Positions 56,667 to 64,000 of a stretch of DNA of 64,000 nt are shown in pieces (the first letter of the stretch is position 1; each line of letters begins with the position of its first letter). The notes below the pieces were generated by a model. It was not told where the DNA came from, searched no databases, and was given only the letters and a program-made list of their open reading frames with translations. The position numbers were made by a program, and so were the translations under genes. Origin of the DNA: Lysinibacillus capsici (GTDB lineage Bacteria > Bacillota > Bacilli > Bacillales_A > Planococcaceae); NCBI RefSeq assembly GCF_003367505.1, contig NZ_PXXX01000019.1:194816-258815 (forward strand). Direction: 5' to 3'.

Positions 56667-57540
56667 TACAGTAAAGCGCCACTTCCGGGAAAGTATCAAA
56701 TCACTTGGTCGAAATAGCTGGATGACCATTGCCTCTGTCAGTGCCGTTACCGTTACGCTCATTCTAGTAGGTGTTTTTGCGCTTATTATGATGAATTTAA
56801 ATAAAGTAGCAACGGATTTAGAAAATGATGTCGAAATTAAAGTGTTAATTGATGAAACAGCAGATGAAGCTGCTGAAAAAGCACTCATCGAAAAAGTCAA
56901 AAAATTGCCTGGTGTCTCCGAGATGACGTATTCCACTAAGGAAGATGAGTTAACCAAGCTAGTAAAAGACTTCGGTGATGATTTTAAACTATTTGAACAA
57001 AGTAACCCTTTACGTAACGTTATTTATGTAAAAGCTGCTGATCCACAGCAAACAGCAAAAGTTGCGAAAACCATTGATAAATATGAGTATACATATGATG
57101 TAATGTATGGCGAAGGAAAAGTTGAAAAACTATTTAACTTCTTAAATATTAGTCGTAATGTAGGAATCGTACTTATTTTAGGGTTATTATTTACGGCAAT
57201 TTTCTTAATTTCGAATACAATTCGTATAACGATTATAGCTCGACGTGATGAAATAGAAATTATGAAACTTGTAGGGGCTACAAATTCATTCGTGCGTATC
57301 CCATTCTTATTAGAAGGTATGTGGCTTGGAATTTTAGGTTCAATTATTCCGATTGCGGTTGTCACGACCCTTTACCACAATATATATAAAATTATTGCAC
57401 CACGTTTACAAGGAGAGCTTGTTCAATTACTAGATTTTTCTCCACTTGTGTATCAGGTAAGCGGTCTTCTGTTACTCATTGGTGTACTGATCGGTATTTG
57501 GGGAAGTTTCATGTCAGTACGTAAGTTTTTAAAAATTTAG
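56656..57540 (+). CDS. ftsX: Cell division permease-like FtsX
   Basis: This 294-residue membrane protein has four predicted transmembrane segments: one at ~25-45 (MTIASVSAVTVTLILVGVF), an extracytoplasmic domain with LENDVEIKVLIDE and the TYSTKEDEL segment, then three more from ~170 (VGIVLILGLLFTAIFLI). NTIRITIIARRDEIEIMKLVGA is FtsX-typical. ATG at 56656 follows CGGAGGTG and lies inside the ftsE end. It transmits FtsE ATP hydrolysis to the hydrolase encoded next. Confidence 0.95.
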   Translation: MKFSTVKRHFRESIKSLGRNSWMTIASVSAVTVTLILVGVFALIMMNLNKVATDLENDVEIKVLIDETADEAAEKALIEKVKKLPGVSEMTYSTKEDELTKLVKDFGDDFKLFEQSNPLRNVIYVKAADPQQTAKVAKTIDKYEYTYDVMYGEGKVEKLFNFLNISRNVGIVLILGLLFTAIFLISNTIRITIIARRDEIEIMKLVGATNSFVRIPFLLEGMWLGILGSIIPIAVVTTLYHNIYKIIAPRLQGELVQLLDFSPLVYQVSGLLLLIGVLIGIWGSFMSVRKFLKI

Positions 57541-57593
57541 TCACAACGGATATTTGTGAAAAAGAAAAGAATAGTCGAAGGGGAGTTCAATCG

Positions 57594-58901
57594 GTGAAAA
57601 GTAAGGCGAAAAACATATTAAAAACACTTGCAGCAGCATCTGCTCTAATTCTTTTTATCCAAACTCCATCAGCATATGCAACAAGTTTATCGGATTTAAA
57701 AGAAGAAAAGAAACAAGTTGAAACAAAGAAGAATCAGTTAAATTCATCTATCAGCAATAAATCAAATGCAATTACAGCTAATCAAGAAAAGCAACAACAA
57801 ATCTTAGATCAAATTCAAGCATTGAACGCTGAAATCGACAAAACTAATAGTAATATTAAAAAAGTACAAGCAGATATTCGGGCAACAAATGAGGAAATTA
57901 AAAAGTTAGAAGCTTCTATTGAAGAGCTTTTGCATAAAATTGAAGAGCGCGATTTATTGTTACAAGAACGTGCACGTGCCATTCAAGCTGGGGGCTCTGT
58001 AAGTTATTTAGATGTTTTGCTAGGCTCTAATAGTTTTGTAGACTTTATTGATCGTTTCTCTGCAGTTAATGCATTATTGGAAGCGGATCGTCAAATTATT
58101 CAAGATCAAAAAGATGATAAACAAAAATTAGAAGAGCAAAAGCAAAGTGTAGAAGAGAAACGTAAAAACCTAGAAGGTAAAAAAGCTGAGCTTGAACGAT
58201 TAAAAGCATCATTAGACAGTCAAAAAACTGAGAAAAATAAACTAGTAGACCAATTAGAAAAAGAGCAAGAAAAGCTGAAATCAGAAAAGGTATTACTTGA
58301 AAAAGAATACTCAGAGGCTTTGGAAGTAAGTCAGGAATTGCAAGATCAAATTATTGCTGAACAAAATCGTTTGGCTGAAATTGCACGTCAGCAAGAGGCA
58401 AAACGTAAAGCAGCCGCCGCGGCCGCGGCAGCAGCTGCTGCTAACAATGGTGGCGGATCATCTGGTGGTACAGTCCATGCGCCTCAATCAAACGGAACTT
58501 GGATAAAACCAACGAACGGTCGCTTAACATCACCATATGGTTGGCGAAATCTTGGAGCAGGTCCTGAATTCCATTATGGTGTCGACCTTGCAAATGCAAC
58601 GGGAACACCAATATGGGCAGCAGCAGATGGCGTTGTTTCTTACGCAGCACCACTTAGTTCGTATGGTAATGTTGTCATTGTAACGCACTCTATCGATGGA
58701 CAAATTTACACAACCGTTTATGCACATTTAAGTGCATTTAATGTTAGTGTAGGACAAGAAGTAACACAAGGTCAGCAAATTGCAGCCATGGGTAGTACAG
58801 GTCGCTCTACTGGCCCACACTTACACTTTGAAGTGCATATTGGTCCTTGGAAAGGACAAGCAGTCGGCAGTGTAAATCCACTGAAATATATTCCATTGTA
58901 A
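57594..58901 (+). CDS. Secreted coiled-coil M23 (LytM) peptidoglycan hydrolase / activator
   Basis: This 435-residue exported protein has a signal peptide (residues ~1-29, KTLAAASALILFIQTPSAYA), a long coiled coil (~30-265), an Ala run and Gly-rich linker, and a C-terminal LytM domain. The LytM domain has metal and active-site residues in FHYGVDLANATGTPIWAAADG and TGPHLHFEVHIG. The layout resembles EnvC and PcsB, partners of FtsEX. In B. subtilis FtsEX activates CwlO, whose catalytic domain is NlpC/P60, so here an M23 enzyme takes that place. GTG start behind AAGGGGAG, 53 bases after ftsX. Confidence 0.9.
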   Translation: MKSKAKNILKTLAAASALILFIQTPSAYATSLSDLKEEKKQVETKKNQLNSSISNKSNAITANQEKQQQILDQIQALNAEIDKTNSNIKKVQADIRATNEEIKKLEASIEELLHKIEERDLLLQERARAIQAGGSVSYLDVLLGSNSFVDFIDRFSAVNALLEADRQIIQDQKDDKQKLEEQKQSVEEKRKNLEGKKAELERLKASLDSQKTEKNKLVDQLEKEQEKLKSEKVLLEKEYSEALEVSQELQDQIIAEQNRLAEIARQQEAKRKAAAAAAAAAAANNGGGSSGGTVHAPQSNGTWIKPTNGRLTSPYGWRNLGAGPEFHYGVDLANATGTPIWAAADGVVSYAAPLSSYGNVVIVTHSIDGQIYTTVYAHLSAFNVSVGQEVTQGQQIAAMGSTGRSTGPHLHFEVHIGPWKGQAVGSVNPLKYIPL

Positions 58902-58905
58902 ACAT

Positions 58906-58943
58906 AAAAGCTATACACTAGCGTTTTCTAGTGTATAGCTTTT
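58906..58943. terminator. Bidirectional terminator after the M23 gene
   Basis: A perfect 16-bp stem (58906-58921 with 58928-58943) with a 6-base loop. It can end the M23 gene and the decayed gene converging from the other side. Confidence 0.9.
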
Positions 58944-59352
58944 AATATTTCATCGAATGTTTCACCATTCACCAACTTATAGGTTTGCCCATTAATAGCC
59001 AATAAGCCATTTTTGCAGAACAGTATTTTTAATGTATGGTCAAAATAAGTAAGATCCAATTGAAAGACAACATCAGCTTTTTTGTTATTTAATAAGGTTG
59101 TTTTTAATTCCAAAGTACTTAAGTCTAAACGCAAACATCTAATCGTGGATTTTCACGATTGATAATGGCAAAGCTTTTATTGGTACCATTGTCAACTTCC
59201 TAAATCGTTATCTTATTTACTATTTCTAGAAGATCTTTATTAAGTAAAAAATCTTGTAGTAAATTCTTTGTTCGATACTCTGAGTACAGCATCAGAACAC
59301 TAATACTAAGACAAATAGCAGCAATCCATAGTATAAGTCGCTTTGAAAGCAT
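58928..59352 (-). pseudogene. Decayed small membrane-anchored protein
   Basis: On the minus strand an ATG at 59352 behind GGGGAGGAG opens an N-terminal membrane segment (RLILWIAAICLSISVLMLYS). The frame hits TAG at 59200-59202, continues readable (EVDNGTNKSFAIINRENPRLDV) and then needs a frameshift to join the downstream reading RLDLSTLELKTTLLNNKKAD and the segment ending near 58931. Joined, it would be a ~135-residue membrane-anchored protein. I do not recognise a family. The good ribosome site and coherent fragments argue for recent inactivation. Confidence 0.65.
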
Positions 59353-59554
59353 AACTCCTCCCCTTTTCTCATTTTACGAAATATTCCATTGAAAGTTTCA
59401 TCGCTATTATAAGATTCTAAATAATGTTATGATGAATATATACTTAGTGGGGTATTTTTATTGTTGTTATTTCTGAAGATTTTCTTAAAACAGTGTGAAA
59501 TAGTCTTTTTTTAAAAAGGTTCTATGCTATGCTTTCGGAGGAGGATTCGTTGAA

Positions 59555-60187
59555 TTGATAAATACAGAGTGGTACTCAATCCGAACATTAACTTTACCAG
59601 CTACTGCAGTCGCTTTACTTATTACTTTTTTTATTGTGTGGCTTATCTTGCGCTTACAATTTTCTAAAAAGTGGTCTGAGCTATATAGTGATGCCATTTT
59701 CACCTTTATTATTGTTTGGAAGTTAAGTTTGCTTGTAACAGATTTCAAAACGGTAGTAAACAATCCAATTACATTGCTTTATTTTAATGGCGGAACAATG
59801 GGTGTTCTTCTCGGTGTCATTGTAGCATCTTTGCAAATATGGAGAAAGCGACAGAGTCTACAGCTTGAGGAACAAGAGATGATAGCTGGTAACTGGGCTA
59901 TTATTCTCACGCAATCCATTTATCAAATGCTTGCTGTGCTATTTAATGACAACAACACATCGAGTGAAGTTATAACATTAGCTGTGCTAAGTGTAGTCAC
60001 GCTCGTCATATTATGGAGATTAATAGCGGTGAAACAAGCTCTCATACTCTATACAATTAGCTATTTGATAGTGGCTATCTTCCAGCCGCTTGGTATAGGG
60101 CAAACAGCTGTGGCTGTCAGTGTAATACTACTTTGTTTGGGCTTAACTATTCAGCATGAACGAATCAATGAGGGAGGTAAGAAATGA
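59555..60187 (+). CDS. Multi-spanning membrane protein upstream of a ResA-like gene
   Basis: This 210-residue hydrophobic protein has about six predicted membrane segments, for example ~15-33 (LPATAVALLITFFIVWLIL), ~75-95 and ~135-205. I do not recognise a named family. It overlaps the ResA-like gene by four bases (ATGA), so the two are co-translated. By position it might help thiol-redox or heme-related work at the membrane, as CcdA-type proteins do, but no conserved cysteine pair is visible, which argues against direct electron transfer. TTG start behind GGAGGAGG. Confidence 0.75.
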   Translation: MINTEWYSIRTLTLPATAVALLITFFIVWLILRLQFSKKWSELYSDAIFTFIIVWKLSLLVTDFKTVVNNPITLLYFNGGTMGVLLGVIVASLQIWRKRQSLQLEEQEMIAGNWAIILTQSIYQMLAVLFNDNNTSSEVITLAVLSVVTLVILWRLIAVKQALILYTISYLIVAIFQPLGIGQTAVAVSVILLCLGLTIQHERINEGGKK

Positions 60188-60771
60188 AAAAAAATATTGG
60201 ACTGCTGATCGTTGTGCTATTAGTGGTTGCGATGATTGGTACATATGTAAAACAACAAATTGACGAAGAACGTGCTATTGATAAATCGGCCCTAGGTAAG
60301 GATATGGAGGAGCTAGAAACCGGCTTAAGCAAAGGGGATATACCGCCTGATTTCACCTTAACAAGCTTAGACGGGGAAGATATCACGTTAAGCGATCTTC
60401 GTGGAAAAAAAGTCGTTTTAAATTTCTGGGCGACATGGTGCCCACCTTGTAAGGCGGAAATGCCTCATATGCAAAGCTTCTATGATGAGTATGCAAAAGA
60501 GAAAAACGTTGAAATTATAGCGGTCAATTTAACAGAAGCCGAACGTGATGTGACCGATGATGCCAAAGTGGACACAGTGATGACATTTAGAGATAGCTTT
60601 GAGCTAACGTTCCCTATTTTATTGGACCCTGACAATGAAGCTGGCTTGAATTATCAAGTCATCACGATTCCAACCACTTATTTTATTGATTCCAAGGGCC
60701 TCATTCAACGCGCCATCAGAGGACCAATGGACGTGGATATGTTAAATGATTATGTAGATGCACTAGATTGA
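60184..60771 (+). CDS. ResA/TlpA-like membrane-anchored thiol-disulfide oxidoreductase
   Basis: This 195-residue protein has an N-terminal membrane anchor (NIGLLIVVLLVVAMIGTYV) and a thioredoxin fold outside the membrane. The active site is FWATWCPPCKAEMPHM, a CPPC motif, and the cis-Pro loop is in VITIPTTYFID. The segment IPPDFTLTSLDGEDITLSDL is typical of ResA/TlpA proteins that reduce apocytochrome c or maintain extracytoplasmic thiols. Start overlaps the membrane-protein gene. A terminator follows. Confidence 0.92.
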   Translation: MKKNIGLLIVVLLVVAMIGTYVKQQIDEERAIDKSALGKDMEELETGLSKGDIPPDFTLTSLDGEDITLSDLRGKKVVLNFWATWCPPCKAEMPHMQSFYDEYAKEKNVEIIAVNLTEAERDVTDDAKVDTVMTFRDSFELTFPILLDPDNEAGLNYQVITIPTTYFIDSKGLIQRAIRGPMDVDMLNDYVDALD

Positions 60772-60778
60772 TTTATAA

Positions 60779-60824
60779 AAAATCTGCTCGTTTTCTATAG
60801 TGGAAACAAGCAGATTTTTTTATT
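60779..60824 (+). terminator. Terminator after the ResA-like gene
   Basis: An imperfect hairpin around 60781-60788 paired with 60809-60816 plus an inner stem, followed by seven T. Confidence 0.85.
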
Positions 60825-60992
60825 TTTCATGAAATCAAGATGAATACTCGCGGGAACCAAGGTATATCCGTGCGAATCAACAGCCAACATCCATGTGTAA
60901 AGTGAAATATTCTCTCTTAACAAATTTGAAAGGTAATTTTGTATGTTTGAAAAAATAGAGTCATACAGTAAAAGAGACGGAGGAGGGAAGAT

Positions 60993-62435
60993 TTGCGCAA
61001 ATTAACAGCCGGTGTCGGAGTCCTACTTAGTAGTTTGGTGGTGGGCAGTGGTATTTACTTTGATTGGTTTAATATTGGCGATAAAAAGGAGCCTGTTACG
61101 GAGGTTGATACTATTGGTGAGGCTATGACAATCATTGAAGAAAAATCAGTATACAGTACAAAAAAGGATGAATTAGTGGAAGGGGCTCTTCGTGGGATGG
61201 CTGATGCCATTAAAGATCCTTATAGTACGTATTACTCCAAGGAAGAGGCTGAGCAACATCGGCAAATGCTAGCTGAGGAACGAGTAGGCATTGGTATTGA
61301 ACTAACCGAAAATAAAGGGAAGTTTATTGTTGTGTCACCTGTTCGCTCATCACCAGCAGAGAAAGCAGGCATGCGTTCACTCGATGAAATTGTACAAGTT
61401 GATGGGGTACGGATTGATGGGAAAACGATGAGTGAATTAATGCATTTAATTCAAGGTGAAAAGGGAACGAAAGTAACCATTGTTGTCTATCGTCCAAGTG
61501 AAGATAAGCATATTAAGATGACGATGGAGCGTGCAGCAATTTCCAATAAAACGGTAACTAGTGAGGTAGTGAAGGTAGAAGATACAGCTATTGGCTATGT
61601 AGTGATCTCATTATTCGGTGAAAAAACCGCCAATGAATGGGTGGCAGAAACGAGTAAATTACTTCGTAAAGATGTGGAAGGAATTGTGATCGATGTACGG
61701 GATAATCCAGGTGGTTATTTACATAGCGTCGCAGCGCTACTGAGCACAGTATTGGACAATGGCAAAGTATTTGCATATATGCAAAATGCGGAAGGTGCTA
61801 TGGAACCATTAAAAACGCAAACAAAAGGCTTTGATGAAAAATATATAGAAACGATGAATAAAATTCCAATTGTTGTTTTGCAAAATCAAGGTAGTGCATC
61901 TGCTAGTGAAGTATTGAGCGGAGCTTTAAAAGGCTGGGGACGCGCTTCACTTGTTGGGGTTAAGAGCTTTGGAAAAGGGACTGTACAAGAATCTTGGGAG
62001 CTTTCCAATGGCGGCGAGCTTAAATTATCAACCAACAAATGGCTTACACCAAAACGTGAATGGATTCATGGGCAGGGCATTGAAGCTAGTTTAATGATTG
62101 AGCAAAATGAATTATTTGCTTTTCAACTTCATCCACTAACAGGTAAGTTTAAAGTGGGTGATATGAGTGAAGAGATTTCCTATTCACAAAACGCCTTGCA
62201 GAAACTAGGCTATCAAATCGATCGTTTAGATGGCTATATGGATGAAACGACCGCAGAGGCCGTTAATCTTTATCGTAAACAGAAAAAATTAAAGCTAGCA
62301 GAAGATGAATTTTATATGGACACGACTTTCTTTAATAGTTTAAACGAAACGTTAAAGGATTTTAAAGCCGATCGTCAAAATGACCAACAATTCCAAATGG
62401 CCACTAGTTTTTTACTGCATACGATTGACCAATAA
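60993..62435 (+). CDS. ctpB: S41 carboxy-terminal processing protease (CtpB-like)
   Basis: This 480-residue exported serine protease has an N-terminal signal/anchor (KLTAGVGVLLSSLVVGSGIY), a PDZ domain at ~85-165 (GIGIELTENKGKFIVVSPV), and an S41 catalytic domain with Ser in NQGSASASEVLSGAL and Lys in GVKSFGKGTVQE. A C-terminal peptidoglycan-binding-like domain (ALQKLGYQIDRLDGYMD) follows. In Bacillus, CtpB processes SpoIVFA during sporulation, and its gene lies near ftsEX and minJ as here. TTG start behind GGAGGAGGG. Confidence 0.93.
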   Translation: MRKLTAGVGVLLSSLVVGSGIYFDWFNIGDKKEPVTEVDTIGEAMTIIEEKSVYSTKKDELVEGALRGMADAIKDPYSTYYSKEEAEQHRQMLAEERVGIGIELTENKGKFIVVSPVRSSPAEKAGMRSLDEIVQVDGVRIDGKTMSELMHLIQGEKGTKVTIVVYRPSEDKHIKMTMERAAISNKTVTSEVVKVEDTAIGYVVISLFGEKTANEWVAETSKLLRKDVEGIVIDVRDNPGGYLHSVAALLSTVLDNGKVFAYMQNAEGAMEPLKTQTKGFDEKYIETMNKIPIVVLQNQGSASASEVLSGALKGWGRASLVGVKSFGKGTVQESWELSNGGELKLSTNKWLTPKREWIHGQGIEASLMIEQNELFAFQLHPLTGKFKVGDMSEEISYSQNALQKLGYQIDRLDGYMDETTAEAVNLYRKQKKLKLAEDEFYMDTTFFNSLNETLKDFKADRQNDQQFQMATSFLLHTIDQ

Positions 62436-62557
62436 AACTCGCAGACAGAACAAAAATACCATAATACAAAGCTTTCTATGAGTTTGTACTACGCAAGCGT
62501 GTAGTCCTTTGATACAATAAATTCATAGTATTCAAGATAGAAATGGCGGGTGTTCGT

Positions 62558-63739
62558 ATGGTTAGTGAGATATTAATAGAGATTGTAACAGCGATTGGCC
62601 GCTTTTTACTCAACCCATTACTATATATAGTCATAATATTTGCTATTATTTTAGGTTATCGTCGAGTAAAACAGGAGCGTAAATATTTTAATAGACGTAT
62701 TATTTGGGGCTGGACGGAGCTAATCGGACAATGGAAAGATGGGTGGCTCTATGCACTAATTATTTCTATCATTAGTATTGGAGCAGGTCTAACTGTCCCA
62801 AAGGAATTTTTAATCATTTTAACGGCAGTTTCTATAGTAGCACTTATCTTATTTGTCATGAATGCAATGTCGCCTATTTTGACAATGGGGATTGCCACAC
62901 TTGCCATATGGGGTATGTCCTATTACAATTGGTCATTTTCCTGGTGGAAAATTTCAGTAGAGGATGTCCATTTAGAGAGTGGCGCAATTGTGACAATTAC
63001 CATTCTTGCGGGCCTTTGTGTTATTGCAGAAGGGCTATTAATTCGACGTATGGCGATGAAGGTTACAACACCTTGTATTGAGAAAACGAAGCGGGGTATG
63101 CAGGCAATTGTCTATCGGTCAAAAAATGTATGGGTATTACCTATTTTCTTTGTTATTCCTGGCGATGCGATTTCGGCCATATTCCCATATTGGCCACAGT
63201 TTACGATAGGTCATAGTAGCTTTGCACTTGTGTTATTTCCACTTGTCATTGGCTTTACTAAACTGACAAGAAAGGAATTACCAGCTTATATGTATCCAAA
63301 AATTGGCCGACCTGTCTTTTTACTAGGACAGCTTATTTTAATAGGAGGATTGGCTGCATATTTTGAGCCAGTGATTGGCTTCATTACACTTGCTGTTGGT
63401 GTAATTATCCGCATTATAATTGCTATCTACTTTGCACAACAGGAAAAAACAGATCATTATGCAGTTGCGCCAAGTACGAAGGGGGCTATTATTGCAGCCG
63501 TTCTTCCTGATTCACCTGCTGAGAAGATGGGCTTACTTGCAGGAGAATGTATCCGCAAAGTAAATGGTGTGTCAATTTTTACAGAAAATGAGTTATATGA
63601 AGCACTGCAATTAAATGCAGCTCATTGTCGTCTAGAGGTTTTAGACCGAAACAATGAATTACGTTTAACACAACATGTGATTTATAGCAATGATCATTAC
63701 CGTATTGGATTATTATTAGCTGAGCCGAGGGAAGTATAA
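62558..63739 (+). CDS. minJ: MinJ-like membrane protein with PDZ domain
   Basis: This 393-residue protein has eight or so transmembrane segments over residues ~1-300 and a C-terminal PDZ domain (AAVLPDSPAEKMGLLAGECIRKVNG near residue 315). In B. subtilis MinJ links DivIVA to MinCD and positions division; its length is about 397 and its gene is next to csbA, as here. ATG at 62558 is chosen because GGCGGGTG (62545-62552) lies just upstream; the ATG at 62543 has no ribosome site. The stop overlaps csbA. Confidence 0.85.
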   Translation: MVSEILIEIVTAIGRFLLNPLLYIVIIFAIILGYRRVKQERKYFNRRIIWGWTELIGQWKDGWLYALIISIISIGAGLTVPKEFLIILTAVSIVALILFVMNAMSPILTMGIATLAIWGMSYYNWSFSWWKISVEDVHLESGAIVTITILAGLCVIAEGLLIRRMAMKVTTPCIEKTKRGMQAIVYRSKNVWVLPIFFVIPGDAISAIFPYWPQFTIGHSSFALVLFPLVIGFTKLTRKELPAYMYPKIGRPVFLLGQLILIGGLAAYFEPVIGFITLAVGVIIRIIIAIYFAQQEKTDHYAVAPSTKGAIIAAVLPDSPAEKMGLLAGECIRKVNGVSIFTENELYEALQLNAAHCRLEVLDRNNELRLTQHVIYSNDHYRIGLLLAEPREV

Positions 63740-63960
63740 TGGACGTTTTTGGGAAAATGATGCTAGCATTATTCATACCAGCTTTATTGGTATTACTATT
63801 CACTAGAATTACTTATAACCGCTATGTTGCATTATTATTAGCCATTGCACTTATTGCTGCCTCTGTATATGCAGGCTATACATCCCCACCTATTATTTTC
63901 GTTATCGATGCATTTTCATTAACAGTAGGCTTTTGGCTAGCAAGTAAAATGAATAAATAA
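63739..63960 (+). CDS. csbA: CsbA-like small membrane protein
   Basis: This 73-residue protein has two hydrophobic membrane helices (MMLALFIPALLVLLFTRITY and the region after NRYVALLLAIALIAASVYAG). FTRITYNRYVA matches CsbA of Bacillus, a small protein of the sigma-B regulon with unknown function. It overlaps minJ by one base. In B. subtilis csbA is followed by uvrB; here uvrBA lies ~12 kb upstream, so the order has been rearranged. Confidence 0.85.
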   Translation: MDVFGKMMLALFIPALLVLLFTRITYNRYVALLLAIALIAASVYAGYTSPPIIFVIDAFSLTVGFWLASKMNK

Positions 63961-64000
63961 GGAAAGGTCAGTCCAGGCAATAAACTGTACCCTATAAGAT

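Overview
The window looks like a chromosomal segment of a motile, low-GC Firmicute of the Lysinibacillus / Bacillus sphaericus type. Evidence: AT-rich coding sequence, AGGAGG-type ribosome binding sites, frequent TTG/GTG starts, and a Bacillus-type backbone order (hag, flaG, fliD, fliT, fliS, hpf, secA, prfB, then uvrBA, yvlB, ftsEX, ctpB, minJ, csbA). The genus is an inference; no 16S gene is present.

Layout. 1-367 is the 3' end of flagellin. About 0.45-38.1 kb is a large sugar and flagellin-glycosylation island lying between hag and flaG, which are close neighbours in Bacillus. It holds: (a) two Maf/DUF115 flagellin glycosyltransferase-type genes around a small unknown gene; (b) pseB-galE-uxs-galU-ugd, making pseudaminic acid precursor, UDP-Gal, UDP-GlcA and UDP-Xyl; (c) a very AT-rich block at 8.8-17.1 kb combining GDP-mannose/GDP-perosamine genes (split ManC, gmd, DegT aminotransferase) with a second nonulosonate synthase and CMP-transferase, two acyl/formyl transferases and a TIM-barrel isomerase; (d) three glycosyltransferases separated by decayed DNA, followed by a dead glf fragment; (e) a GT2 gene and an acyl module (SDR, ACP, acyl-AMP ligase, LuxE, LuxC) interleaved with pseH, pseF/spsF, pseG, pseI, a second formyltransferase and pseC; (f) pgi and a phosphosugar mutase.

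38.2-42.6 kb holds late flagellar genes (flaG behind a sigma-D-type promoter, an unusually long fliD, fliT, fliS, a PilZ protein). 42.6-51.4 kb holds hpf, secA, prfB with its programmed +1 frameshift between two oppositely oriented comK paralogues, an IDEAL-domain protein, and uvrB behind a LexA box. 51.4-64 kb holds uvrA, yvlB behind a sigma-W-type promoter, ftsE-ftsX with a coiled-coil M23 hydrolase, a decayed small membrane gene, a ResA-like thioredoxin operon, ctpB, minJ and csbA.

How it fits together: the island can make CMP-pseudaminic acid (pseB, C, H, G, I, F all present) and probably a second CMP-nonulosonate or perosamine derivative. These could be decorated with formyl, acetyl or longer acyl groups and placed on flagellin by Maf proteins. 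The points most worth testing are the GDP-perosamine/NeuB hybrid operon, the C9 tract and the ATT start inside it, and the Lux-like acyl module.
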